DNA from: Sordaria brevicollis
Lineage: Eukaryota; Ascomycota; Sordariomycetes; Sordariales; Sordariaceae
Length of the DNA: 64,000 nucleotides
Direction: 5' to 3'
NCBI GenBank assembly: GCA_033439795.1
Contig: JAUTDP010000003.1
Coordinates: 372,001 to 436,000 of the forward strand
The translations under genes were made by a program, and so were the position numbers. Of this stretch, positions 9,044 through 19,316 are shown piece by piece. The first letter of the stretch is position 1. Each line of letters starts with the position of its first letter. The notes beneath the pieces were generated by a model. The model saw nothing but the letters and a program-made list of their open reading frames with translations. It was not told the DNA's origin and made no database searches.

Positions 9044-11914
9044 TTAAAGAGCAGTCACACTCCTAAAAAACGGATTCCCCACCAACCTCTCCTCCCCCTG
9101 CACCAACTCTTTTAATCTACCCACCATCTCCTCCTTGCTCATCTTTTTCTCTCCCTGTGACTGTCTAACCTCATCCTTCCATTTTACTAATACCTCCTTC
9201 AGCAAAGCGCTGCCTTGCTCCACATCCTCCTTACTATACTGCACCCCCAACCCACCTCCTTCACCATTCTTCTGATCGTGCTTGGTGGTGAAATCCTCCA
9301 GCTCGTCCGCTTTCCGCTTGGCCATCCGCACCACTTTGTCCGGGAAGCGGACGAGTTCGGCGACGTGGATGCCGAAGGATTGGTCACAGATTCCGGGCTC
9401 GACTTTGTAGAGGAGGGTTACTTCTCTTTTCGTGGTATCTTCGTCTTCCGTGGCGGTGCCGCTGATGTGCGCCGTGACGTGCAAGTTCTTCACGTTCGGG
9501 TATTGATCGGCGAGAGCGGTAAGCTCGTGGAAATGCGTAGCAAAGAGCGCAAAGCAGCCGATTTCCTTGACGATATGCTCCGAGATAGCCCACGCCAGAC
9601 CGAACCCGTCGTAGGTCGACGTTCCGCGGCCTAGTTCGTCGATGATGATTAGACTTTCTGCTGTTGCGCTCTTCAAAATGTTGGCGGTTTCGAGCATCTC
9701 GGCCATAAAGGTTGATACACCCTTCAACTGCGAGTCGGAAGCGCCGACGCGGGCGAGGATGCTGTCGAAGATTGTTAGCTCGGCGGAAGAGCAGGGGACG
9801 AAACACCCGATTTGCGCCATTAGGGCGATGACGCCGATTTGCCGGATGTAGGTCGATTTGCCGCCCATGTTGGGGCCGGTGATGATGAGGAAGGAAGAGT
9901 CTTCGCGGGTGAGGGTGACGTCGTTGGTGATGAAGGTTACGTCGTCTTGGACTTCCATGCATGGATGACGGGCTTCGACGAGGACGGTGCGGCCGGTGCC
10001 GCGGGGGTGGATCTTGGGGCGGACGTAAGAGGTGGGCGCGTGGACGGAACAGTGTGCGAAGGAGACGATGACGTCCATGTGGGCGAGAACGGCGGCGAGG
10101 CGCTCGAGGACGGGGCAGTAGGAGGCGGCGACACCAACGACTTCGTTGACTAAACTGCTTTGGGTGCGGTTGTAGTTCTGGGAGAGCTGGTCAAATTCGC
10201 GCCGGAGGGCTTGCAGGGTCTTGGTGGTGAAGTAGACACCGTTCTTTTGGGTTGAGCACTCGAGGTAGCGTGAGTTGTTGCGGATGCAACCGGCTTCGGT
10301 ACGGGTTAGACGCATGCACCAACCGTGAACCTTGTGGTTCTCGAGGAAGATCTTCTTCTCGCGCTCTTGGCCAAGATCGTCGGCAGCGTCGGCGAACTCA
10401 TTGTCCATGTCTGTGCGAAGACGGTCGAGCTTTTTGCGGATGATGCGTAGGCTGTCGTCGAACTCGGGCTTGATGATGAATTCGTGGTTGTCGAGGGCGT
10501 CAAGGTCAACGGTGGTCTCGACCATTTCCTGCAACTTGACGAGACTGTCTGAGAGCTCGCGAAGCTTGTTGGTGTACACCTCATCGAGAGGATCGCGGTA
10601 GGCTTCGTCCATCACACCTTCGAGGGTTCCAATAAAGCCCGGAAGGCGGATGACGACTTGGTATGCCCTTACGACATCTTCCAGTGTTGCCTTGCCACGC
10701 TGGAACCGCTTAGACAGCCGGTACAAGTCAGGAATGGACCTGAGATGCTCCTCCTGCATTGACTGTCGCAGCTCGGTGTCGTTGGCAAAGGCTTCAACGA
10801 GTTGTTGCCGCTTCTCAATCTCGGCCGCATTCATCAGGGGCTGCTTGAGCCATTGGGATAGCAGCCTGCTTCCTACAGGAGTCTTGCAGTGGTTCAACAA
10901 GCCGTAGAGACTCATGTTCTTTGCTCCGTCTCTGGCACCAGGCATGAGGTTGAGAGCCTTCAATGCAGCCGCATCCAGCTTCATGAACTGGGCCAGGTCG
11001 TGTTGGTACAGCTGATATTGGCCATGGTTGGAGGGGTCGTGCATGACACCAAGGTATTTGATGAGGGCCGCCGCAGATCCCATGGCGAGTTTGAGGTCTG
11101 TTTGTGGGAGTAAGCTGGCAGCCCGCTCATCCTTTAGCAACCGCGACAGATCCTGCTCAATATCCTTGGTGCCAAACTCGCCCGCGGGTCTTTCTGCTAT
11201 AGCAACACCGCAGTTGTCGATGATCTGCCTCAGCTTGGCTAACTCTGGATCCTTCTCCTTCTCGCCCTTGTCTTGCATGATGATGCACTCCTTGACACCC
11301 AATTGAATGAGTAACGCCTCGAAGTTAGAGTATAGGTCGTTGTCGAGGAATTCGCTGACACCCAGTTCCCGTACACTGGCGTCGGCAAAACACACCCCCA
11401 CCGTCCTGGCCTCTGAAGCCTTGGCCGAGATTTTGACGGCAAGGATCATGGGAGAACCCTCAAACTGACCACCCAGCTCATCCTCCACATCTTGTAGGTT
11501 TCCTGGAGAAGCTTGCTTGACGATCTTCCAGTTCATGCGACCATTGGGGCTGGCCCAGATCTCGATTCGTTTCCCTAGCTTGAAGAGAGCTTCACGGAGG
11601 AATTGTCGAAATACGGTAACGGTCATGGTGACTGATGGAAGGCCGGTATGATCGCTTCGACCGAGCTGGCGGATGACTGAGGTGGTCTTGTAGACGGTTC
11701 GGGCAATGAAGGTGGCATCGTCTCCGTGTGCTGTGTACCAGTCGCCTCTGTCGAATATCCTTATGGCCTCTTCGCCGAGTTGTGGGAGGGACTTGTAGAA
11801 GCGGATGAAGCCATGTTCGTCGTCGACCTGTCCATAGGAAGTGACATTGTTAGCTAGCTCTTGACTATGTCTATGAAGCTGGTGACTTACCTTGAGCTCT
11901 GGTCTGGAGGACAT
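9044..11914 (-). CDS. msh2: DNA mismatch repair protein MSH2
   Basis: Exon 1 (11891-11914) encodes only MSSRPELK. The 63-bp intron (11828-11890, GTAAGT/GGACAG) joins to exon 2 (9044-11827), giving 935 residues. MutS domains run in order: an N-terminal mismatch-binding domain (FIRFYKSLPQ onward), connector, lever and clamp. The C-terminal ABC ATPase has Walker A TGPNMGGKSTYIRQIG (about residues 656-671), Walker B/signature IIIDELGRGTSTYDGFGLAW and the His switch FATHFHEL. MSH2 pairs with MSH6 or MSH3 to recognise mismatches and small loops in the nucleus. The product is, from memory, nearly identical to N. crassa MSH-2. Differences cluster in the Asp/Glu/Thr linker after VTAHISGTA and at the C-terminal tail, supporting a close relative of that species. 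It is divergent from trm10. Confidence 0.97.
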   Translation of the reverse strand: MSSRPELKVSHQLHRHSQELANNVTSYGQVDDEHGFIRFYKSLPQLGEEAIRIFDRGDWYTAHGDDATFIARTVYKTTSVIRQLGRSDHTGLPSVTMTVTVFRQFLREALFKLGKRIEIWASPNGRMNWKIVKQASPGNLQDVEDELGGQFEGSPMILAVKISAKASEARTVGVCFADASVRELGVSEFLDNDLYSNFEALLIQLGVKECIIMQDKGEKEKDPELAKLRQIIDNCGVAIAERPAGEFGTKDIEQDLSRLLKDERAASLLPQTDLKLAMGSAAALIKYLGVMHDPSNHGQYQLYQHDLAQFMKLDAAALKALNLMPGARDGAKNMSLYGLLNHCKTPVGSRLLSQWLKQPLMNAAEIEKRQQLVEAFANDTELRQSMQEEHLRSIPDLYRLSKRFQRGKATLEDVVRAYQVVIRLPGFIGTLEGVMDEAYRDPLDEVYTNKLRELSDSLVKLQEMVETTVDLDALDNHEFIIKPEFDDSLRIIRKKLDRLRTDMDNEFADAADDLGQEREKKIFLENHKVHGWCMRLTRTEAGCIRNNSRYLECSTQKNGVYFTTKTLQALRREFDQLSQNYNRTQSSLVNEVVGVAASYCPVLERLAAVLAHMDVIVSFAHCSVHAPTSYVRPKIHPRGTGRTVLVEARHPCMEVQDDVTFITNDVTLTREDSSFLIITGPNMGGKSTYIRQIGVIALMAQIGCFVPCSSAELTIFDSILARVGASDSQLKGVSTFMAEMLETANILKSATAESLIIIDELGRGTSTYDGFGLAWAISEHIVKEIGCFALFATHFHELTALADQYPNVKNLHVTAHISGTATEDEDTTKREVTLLYKVEPGICDQSFGIHVAELVRFPDKVVRMAKRKADELEDFTTKHDQKNGEGGGLGVQYSKEDVEQGSALLKEVLVKWKDEVRQSQGEKKMSKEEMVGRLKELVQGEERLVGNPFFRSVTAL

Positions 11915-12356
11915 TTTGGCCAAGATATCTCCTCGAGATCTCGTCCGATGGTAGGGTAGTACAGAATTGACGCCTCCCTCTTGCTTAACGGCACAACTTC
12001 TTTAGAGAGAGGGCCGAGGTTGCAGTTGTGGCACCAGGAATTTTCAAACGGGAAAGAAGATGGTGGTCCGGCGTGTCATTGGGGAGACGCGCCTCAATTA
12101 AAAGAGATGCATGGGGGGACGCGTTAGGCAAGGACGGGGGTGTCTTTGTAGCGCCCTTCCCGCAGTTTTACAGCACGGACCGCCTGATCTTTACAGGGGC
12201 CATTTTCCCGTTTTCCAGGCCCGGGAAGTGGGAGTCAGGAACACACCCCGCGGCCTTTAAATTCCTTTCCCCACTTAAACTTTTGGATCGTCATCTCCAA
12301 TTGCAACTTTATCCATCCATCTTTTTCCCTCCATTGTCACACCACCACCAAACAAC
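11915..12356. promoter_or_regulatory. divergent promoter region of msh2 and trm10
   Basis: This 442-bp region lies between two divergent starts. It is GC-rich in its middle (12100-12250), with pyrimidine-rich leader sequence before trm10. No specific factor site can be claimed. Confidence 0.45.
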
Positions 12357-13850
12357 ATGGCGGACCAAATCCCTCAAGAGACTGTCGCCCAAACAGAGCC
12401 CACAACAGACACAGCCTCAGAAACCGGTACCAAGAGAAAGGCTGAGGAGCAGCTAACAAAAGAGATGGTCGAGCAACAACAAGAACAAACCGAGCAGTCA
12501 TCGGCTCCCGTCGAGCAGCAACCGACCGTCACCGAACAAACCACCACCACCACCACCACAACCACAGAGAACAACACCCAAGAACCACCAGCCCAAGAGC
12601 AACAAGACGGCAACAATGCCTCTCCCCAGCCAGCCGACGACGACAGTGCCACCCCAGCTACGAACGAAGACGGAACCCCCAAACTCTCCAAAAACCAACT
12701 CAAACGCCTCCGCCGCGCCGCCGCCCACGAAGCCTTCCGGGCCGAACGCAAAGAAAAACGCAAGGAAAAACGACACATCCAACAAGCCAAAAAACGGGCC
12801 CTGGTCGCCTCCATAACCGCCGAAGCTGCAGCCGCGGGCGTCGACGCCGACTCTCTCCTGCGCGAAAAGGTATACAAAAAACCCTGGGTCGCGCACCCGG
12901 TGCCCGTGGCGTTTATTATCGATTGTCACGGGTTTGAAAGTTACATGCGGGATAATGAAGTGGTGAGCTTGAGTAGTCAGATTGTGAGGAGTTACTCGAT
13001 GAATAGGCGGGCGAAGTATCAGGCGCAGCTGGTTGTGAGTGGGTGGGAGGGGAAACTGAGGGAGAGGTTTGAGAAGGTGTTGAATAATGCGCACCGGAAC
13101 TGGAAGGGCGGGGTGAGGTGTATTGAGGGGGATTTTTTGGAGGCTGCGAAGGTGGCCAAGAGGTTGATGGAGCAGCCGGAGGTGAAGGAGGGGATGATTG
13201 ATCTTATTAAGCCGAGTGGGAATGGGGGGTTACTACTTCCTGAGCCTGAACCTGAGGCGGAAGCCGAACCGGAAACCACTGTCGAGGAGACGGTGGAGGG
13301 TGGTGATGCGGCCCCGAAACACAAGCCCGAGCCATACGTCCCCGAAAAAGAAGCCGAAGACGTCGACCAGTCCATCGTTTATCTGTCCGCCGAATCAGAC
13401 TACACCCTCGACAAGCTAGAAGCCAACACGTGCTACGTCATCGGCGGCCTGGTGGACCGCAACCGCGAGAAGGGACTCTGCTACAACCGGGCCAAGGCGG
13501 CCAAGGTCAGGACGGCGAAGCTGCCGATTGGGGAGTACATGGCGATGCAGAGCCGTTATGTGCTTACGACGAACCAGGTGGTGGAGATTATGGCGAAGTG
13601 GTTGGAGTGTGGGGATTGGGGTGAGGCGTTCTTGACGGTTATTCCCAAGAGAAAGGGTGGTACGCTCAAAGCTGAGTCGTCGTGCGGTACGCCCGCTCCT
13701 GATAACGGCGATGGTGCTGAAGAAGAGGAGAAGGAGGAGCAGAATGGTGTTGATAGTGAGGCCGTCCCGGCTGCGGATGTCACCCAGAAGACGGCAGAGG
13801 AGCAAGCACGAGAGGCGCGGGAGGCACGGGAGGTGGAGATGTCTGGTTAG
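12357..13850 (+). CDS. trm10: tRNA (guanine-N1-)-methyltransferase Trm10 (m1G9)
   Basis: An intronless gene of 497 residues. Residues 1-105 are low complexity (Gln/Thr/Glu-rich, including a run of about nine Thr). A Lys/Arg basic segment follows (LSKNQLKRLRRAAAHEAFRAERKEKRKEKR), and the SPOUT methyltransferase domain starts at about residue 170. Diagnostic parts are FIIDCHGFESYM, the QIVRSYSMNRRAKY segment, IVYLSAESDYTLDKLE, YVIGGLVDRNREKGLCYNRA, VRTAKLPIGEYM and LTTNQVVEIMAKWLECGDWGEAFLTVIPKRKGG. The enzyme uses S-adenosylmethionine to methylate G9 of tRNAs. An acidic Pro/Glu insert (PEPEPEAEAEPE, about residues 297-308) splits the domain, and the C-terminus is an acidic tail. It converges with pri1, with 383 bp between stops. 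Confidence 0.93.
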   Translation: MADQIPQETVAQTEPTTDTASETGTKRKAEEQLTKEMVEQQQEQTEQSSAPVEQQPTVTEQTTTTTTTTTENNTQEPPAQEQQDGNNASPQPADDDSATPATNEDGTPKLSKNQLKRLRRAAAHEAFRAERKEKRKEKRHIQQAKKRALVASITAEAAAAGVDADSLLREKVYKKPWVAHPVPVAFIIDCHGFESYMRDNEVVSLSSQIVRSYSMNRRAKYQAQLVVSGWEGKLRERFEKVLNNAHRNWKGGVRCIEGDFLEAAKVAKRLMEQPEVKEGMIDLIKPSGNGGLLLPEPEPEAEAEPETTVEETVEGGDAAPKHKPEPYVPEKEAEDVDQSIVYLSAESDYTLDKLEANTCYVIGGLVDRNREKGLCYNRAKAAKVRTAKLPIGEYMAMQSRYVLTTNQVVEIMAKWLECGDWGEAFLTVIPKRKGGTLKAESSCGTPAPDNGDGAEEEEKEEQNGVDSEAVPAADVTQKTAEEQAREAREAREVEMSG

Positions 13851-14233
13851 GGGCCGCTCTCTGTCATCCTTTAAACCGGAGGATATTTGAACGGCATGGA
13901 GGGCGGCTCTGCGCGTTCAGGGAGGACGTTGTAAAGAGATTTCGGGGAAGGCGCCCATTATCGGCGATAAAGACAGCCGTTGCATGTTAGGATAGTGGAG
14001 GCATCATTGGCATATATATACCCATCATTGAGCCAAACAACAAGTACCCTTTTGATTCTTTTCAAGGTGAAATCGTTATCCCATGTTCATGACCATCCAT
14101 AAACCTAAACATTGGTCCGGATACCCAATACCTTACAACGCCAAAGAACCATCGCAAGTGTTCAAACATTTAACCCAACACTTTTTATGCTCCCCAATTC
14201 CTTCCCCAATTCGTGACTCTTCAGATCAACCCA
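13851..14233. other. convergent intergenic region between trm10 and pri1
   Basis: 383 bp of 3' flanking sequence. The last 150 bp are CT-rich on the plus strand. No gene or terminator structure was recognised. Confidence 0.5.
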
Positions 14234-16029
14234 TCAAAACTCCATCCCCTCCCCACTCCCCTCCTCCCTCTCCCTCTTCACCTTCATCCCCTCCCTCTCA
14301 TCCTTCATCAACCCCAACACAAACCCCCTAAAATACTCAATATACCCCTTCAAACTCGTCTTTTCCCAATCCACCACATGCTTTTCCTGTTCCTGTCCCT
14401 CCCCTTCTCCCCCTTCTCCTCCCTCTGTCGTTTCCGGCTTCTTCCACTCATCAATCTCCCTAATCAGACTCTGCACCGTCGGCACACCCAACGGATCAAA
14501 CCCTTCCAGATTCCTCTTCACATCAATCGGCACGCACACCCTCCCCGTTCCGGGGTGAACGACAAAGGGTGATTTGAGCAAATGGTTCAGCTTTTTGGAA
14601 ACTTCGATATCGAGACGCGGGTAGGTGTACTCGAGGACGATGTCTTGTTTGGCGTCCAAAAGGGACTTGGTGTCGATTTTGCCTGACGAAGAAGTCCTGG
14701 CTACGGTATCGATGTCTGCCCATTTGGAGACTGACGAGCGGTCGGGGGAGGAAGTCCACTTGTTGCGTAAGGCCGTGACAAGTTGTTTCTGGTCCGAAGG
14801 TAACAAGGCGAGGAGTTTCTCCTGCTGTTCCTCGGTGCGCCAGGGGTCTTGAGCTTCGAGGACGTCGGATTGGAAGTGGCCCTTTAGAATATCGAGGGAT
14901 CGGACAAGATGGGGGTGCAAGGGGCGGCGCAGGTTAACTTTCTTGCCGGATTGCGCGCCGCCGCGGATGACTTCTAGGTAACCGGCGATGGCGCGGCGTT
15001 TTTGGTCGTCGAGCGAGCGGGCGGATTTGTCGCATACCCAGGCGTGAGCGCCGCGGCGGCCGGAGTAGACCCACAGGATGTGCTTGAAACCGAAGTCGTC
15101 GCGCAGGGCGGTGTCGACGACTTTGATGGCCATGGTGATGAATTGCCAGCATTTTTGGCAGATGTTGGCTTTGTCGCAGCAGGTGCGGATGTCGTCGTAG
15201 TCGGTCAAATCGATGTCGAAGCAGAGTTCCTTGGATAAGGGGCGGAAGGCGGAGGAGTTGCGGAGGGTTTTGCGGTCGCGCGGGTTGGCGCTGTAGACGG
15301 GGCCGATTTCGAAACGGGAGGGCATGAGGCGGAGGACATCTTTGCGGAGGCTGTTTGGGTTCACAGGGTCAGACTATGAAGGGACAGTGGGGGTATGGAA
15401 TACTGACAGATCAGAGGTGGTAAAGGATTGGTATCGTAGGTATGCGTCGTTCTGCAGCGTGAAAGCGAATTCACGATGGCCAAAGTCGTTGGTAGGTGTT
15501 GGGCTGTGGTTAAGCCATTGGAAGAGGTATCGCCATGGGAAGAGACGCTGGTAGAAGGTGCGCATGATTTCGGGATCGGAGGCTTCGTGGAGATCAATCT
15601 CCATGTCACTGTCACAAGCAAGTCAGCTTCTGGTCTCCTGGGCTTAGAAGAGAGCAAGTCGTATTACCTGTCTATCAGATCCGGTGAGCTTGCTGCCTCT
15701 CTCTTTACTTCTGCTACCTTTTTGGTAGTTGGGAACTCTTCGTCTTCATCCGAGTCCATCTCATCGAATAGTTCCTCGAGCTTCACTCCTGTTGCTGGTT
15801 TGCTCTCGGTTGGCCCACTCGTAGCAGGTTCTGTGACTGAATCCGCCTGATTCTCTTGTGTCTTGGCTTCCATTGTGCCACTTGAACCCGAGTCGGCTTC
15901 CGTCATGTCAACATCCTCGTCTGCTGGTTGTTGGACTGCTGGAGTTTCGGCGCTTGTGGTCTCTGCAACGGCATCGACCATGGGTATCGGCGAGTCCTCT
16001 GACTCTGGTGCTGATTCCGAGTGAGGCAT
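14234..16029 (-). CDS. pri1: DNA primase small (catalytic) subunit
   Basis: Three exons (15668-16029, 15408-15608, 14234-15350) encode 559 residues. Intron 1 (15609-15667) has donor GTAATA and intron 2 (15351-15407) donor GTCAGT. The second junction is inferred because it restores YQSFTTSDLLRKDVLRL in frame; the direct open frame would need a 30-bp intron. PriS signatures are ELCFDIDLTDYDDIRTCC (metal-binding Asp pair), CCDKANICQKCWQF (zinc motif), WVYSGRRGAHAWVCD, and FVVHPGTGRVCVPID near the C-terminus. With the large subunit and polymerase alpha it makes the RNA primers for replication. The first 120 residues form an unusual acidic Ser/Glu/Asp-rich extension; the conserved domain starts near SDMEIDLHEASDPEIMRTFY. 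A shorter start within exon 2 (MEIDLHE) is an alternative. Confidence 0.9.
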
Positions 16030-16883
16030 TGTGAGGGCCTTTGGATATGGCGGCTGGTATTTCGGAAGCAAGAATCGTTGTGTATGATGTGAATTGGACA
16101 GTCGTTGATGTTGAAAGGCAAGTGTTGCTTGCTCGTTTCCAGTGTTGACTTTCACGATTGACAATGATGGAAATAATTAAGTGATAGAGTCGCGTCGCAA
16201 AACCGCGGCACGCGTAAAGCACTTGCAGTGGGCGGGGCCATGCACATGCAGGGGTGCACGCTGATAACCAGTCCCCGCCCTGGCATATAGAACCCTAACC
16301 CTGGTCTCTGAGATTTTGCTATACTCATAGAGAAGAAGAGACATGGTTCGGTTCATCGTTTGTTCCTCGTAGTTTCATTCTATAATATCTTCCTCAACCA
16401 TTGTATCTTCAGGTATCTCAACTCTGCTTAACGAGATCGCGGGGTGATGGGATAAGGAACCGCTGTGTTGGCTCGACCTCGGGCCCCCTGTCTTCCCCGT
16501 ATCCGCTCCGTTCCCCTGTCATCCGGGCCCCTTATCGACGCTAAACCCTCGACGTCATTGGGGAACTTCGAAGGCGGGAACAGCAAGCCCAGACTGCCCG
16601 CCCAGCAACATCCACGACCACTGACATGGAGCTGAGCAGACAAACCATGGGATCAACAAGGGCAGGCGGGAACTACCCAACACCGACCGATCATCCCAAC
16701 TGAACCTGACCTATCTTTTGTCTGACCTCTCCTTGTTCTCTTACAACAACTGATCATATACCATAGTCCATCAATATTGACTGTCTTATACAACCCTCGT
16801 ACAACAACATTGATACATATCATATACACGACATCACGACTAGAGACACCACCACGGCCACGTAACGACCACCACCACCCACC
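16030..16883. promoter_or_regulatory. divergent promoter region of pri1 and the GH5 gene, with telobox-like motif
   Basis: An 854-bp spacer between divergent starts. AACCCTAACCCT at 16291-16302 is a telobox-like element about 260 bp upstream of pri1. No open frame looks coding. Confidence 0.4.
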
Positions 16884-19316
16884 ATGGCCGGCTTCCGCCT
16901 CACCATCGAGAACGGCTCCTTTCGTGACGTCCACGGGAGACAAATCACTCTCCGGGGCATCAATGTCGCCGGCGACGCCAAATATCCCAACAAACCCGAG
17001 CAGCCCTCCCACATCGGCGAGAACTTCTTTGACGGCGACAATGTCAAGTTCACCGGACGACCCTTTCCCAAGGAAGAAGCCCACCTCCATTTCTCGCGCC
17101 TAAAACGGTTTGGCTACAACACCATCCGATATGTCTTTACCTGGGAGGCCATTGAAGCTGCTGGCCCTGGCATCTACGACGAGGAATGGATACAGCATAC
17201 CATTGACGTTCTGCGCGTGGCGAAGAGTTATGGCTTTTATGTCTTTATGGATCCCCATCAGGATGTTGTATGTGACTTTATTACTACCTGACCATTCGAA
17301 GCTAATTATTGCTACTCACAGTGGTCCCGTTTCTCAGGCGGCTCTGGCGCTCCCATGTGGACGTTGTACGCTGCTGGTTTGAACCCACAAAGCTTTGCGG
17401 CAACCGAGGCCGCCATTGTTCATAATACCTATCCGGAACCGCATAACTTTCCCAAGATGATCTGGTCGACAAACTATTATAGACTTGCTGCTGCGACAAT
17501 GTTCACGCTGTTCTTTGCTGGACGAGACTTTGCGCCAAAGTGCATCATCGACGGAGTCAACATCCAGGATTACCTACAGGATCACTTCATTAAAGCCTGC
17601 GAGCATCTTGCCCGGAGGATACACGAAGCAGGCGACATTGAGAACGACGTGGTCTTTGGCTGGGAAAGTCTGAATGAGCCGAATAAGGGCATGATCGCCT
17701 ACGAGGATATTTCCGTCATTCCCAAGGAGCAAAACCTGAAGAAGGGGACATGCCCGACCATCTGGCAAACTATACTTACGGGGTCTGGCCGAGCAGTGGA
17801 GGTTGATACGTGGGACATGGGCGGCATGGGTCCGTACAAGGTTGGAAGGGCGCTGATCGACCCTAATGGTGAGCAGGCGTGGCTACCTGCCGACTACGAC
17901 GAGTCTCGCTATGGCTACAAGAGAGACCCGGGTTGGAAGCTGGGCCAGTGTATATGGGCTCAGCACGGTGTCTGGGACCCAGATACCGACGCTCTGCTTC
18001 AAAAGGACTACTTTGGCAAGCATCCCAAGACGGGCGAGCATATCGACTATACCTACTTTGCCAACCACTACTTCATGGACTTTTTCCGCAAGTACCGGGA
18101 CACGGTCCGAGCAATTCACCAAAATGCCATTATTCTTCTTCAGGGACCTACGATGGAGCTTCCTCCCAAGATCATCGGCACACCGGACGGCGACGACCCT
18201 CTGCTAGTATATGCACCCCATTGGTACGACGGCATCACGCTCATGACCAAGAAATGGAACCGGGTGTGGAATGTCGACGTGGTGGGGATTCTGCGTGGTA
18301 AATATTGGAACCCCGCGTTTGGCATCAAGATAGGGGAGTCGGCTATCCGCAATTGCTTTAAGAGCCAGCATGCGACCATGAGACAGGAGGGTCTCGACTA
18401 CATTGGCAATCACCCTTGCGTGATGACCGAGTTTGGCATTCCTTACGACATGGATGACAAGCATGCCTACAAGACCGGTGACTACTCGAGCCAGTCGGCT
18501 GCGATGGACGCCAACCATTTTGGTGTAGAGGGGGCGAACTTGGAGGGCTACACTCTATGGCTTTATCACACCAAGGTATGTTTTCTCCTCTAGTCATCCC
18601 TCATAAAACATAGAACTAACAGACAACAGAACGACCACGAAAGAGGTGACCAATGGAACGGCGAAGACCTCTCCATCTTCTCCATCGACGACAAACTCCT
18701 CCCTTCGTCACCTCTGCCTAACCAGCACGACGGTGGTGACCGGTCAAGCTCTAGTTTCGCAACAAGCGCCACTAAGGATGGTGACTACCTGCTAGACGAC
18801 GACGACAGCGTGACCCCAGCTAACATCAAGCGCACGCTCACCAACCCCTCCATCTCATCTCAATCTACCCACCGTCAGCCCGAGTTGACCAACTCCCCCG
18901 GCTACCGCGCCGCCGAAGCCTACGTGCGGCCAGCACCCATAGCCACGGCCGGAACCATCAAGAAATACGGGTTCGATCTCAAGTCGTGCACTTTCAACCT
19001 CACCATCGACGCCTCACCCGCCAACACAGACACGCCAACAACGGTGTTTTTGCCTGATTATCACTTCCCCAAGGATGCCTGCCAGGTGGAGGTCACGTCG
19101 GGGAAGTGGGAGATTAGGAGTGATGAGGAGGAGACCACGTCTCTGCAGAAACTGAGGTGGTGGCATGCGGGCGAGGGGGAGCAAACGCTGAAAGTGACGG
19201 GCGTGGCGAAGCAGGTTAATGCTGGTGCTGAGGGGGGAGGAGGGGAGGAGGTGGGGTATTATGATTTGATGTTTAATCAGGCGAGGGGGGTTGTTGATGC
19301 TTGTGTTGTTATGTGA
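16884..19316 (+). CDS. GH5 (subfamily 12-like) sterylglucosidase/EGCrP-type glycosidase
   Basis: Three exons (16884-17267, 17322-18575, 18630-19316; both introns 54 bp, GTATGT donors) encode 774 residues with no signal peptide, so a cytosolic or lipid-droplet location is likely. The GH5 barrel begins with LTIENGSFRDVHGRQITLRG INVAGDAKYP and contains FGYNTIRYVFTWEAIEAAGP. The acid/base Glu lies in GWESLNEPNKG (about residue 247) and the nucleophile Glu in VMTEFGIPYD (about residue 498). The YTLWLYHTKNDHERGDQWNGEDLSIFS block and the beta-rich C-terminal domain are typical of the fungal EGCrP2/Sgl1 group, which cleaves glucose from ergosteryl glucoside; substrate choice here is inferred from overall resemblance. 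An acidic, Ser-rich loop (about residues 570-630) separates barrel and C-terminal domain. Confidence 0.85.

Noticed and set aside
15361..15403. A 30-bp intron in pri1 (GTATTC...CATAG) joining to SDPVNPNSLRKD
   Set aside because: Too short for fungal splicing and it inserts non-family residues; the GTCAGT to AACAG intron gives the conserved sequence.
16291..16302. Interstitial telomere repeat or fossil telomere
   Set aside because: Only two CCCTAA-like units in a promoter spacer; too short for a telomere remnant and recurring in other promoters.
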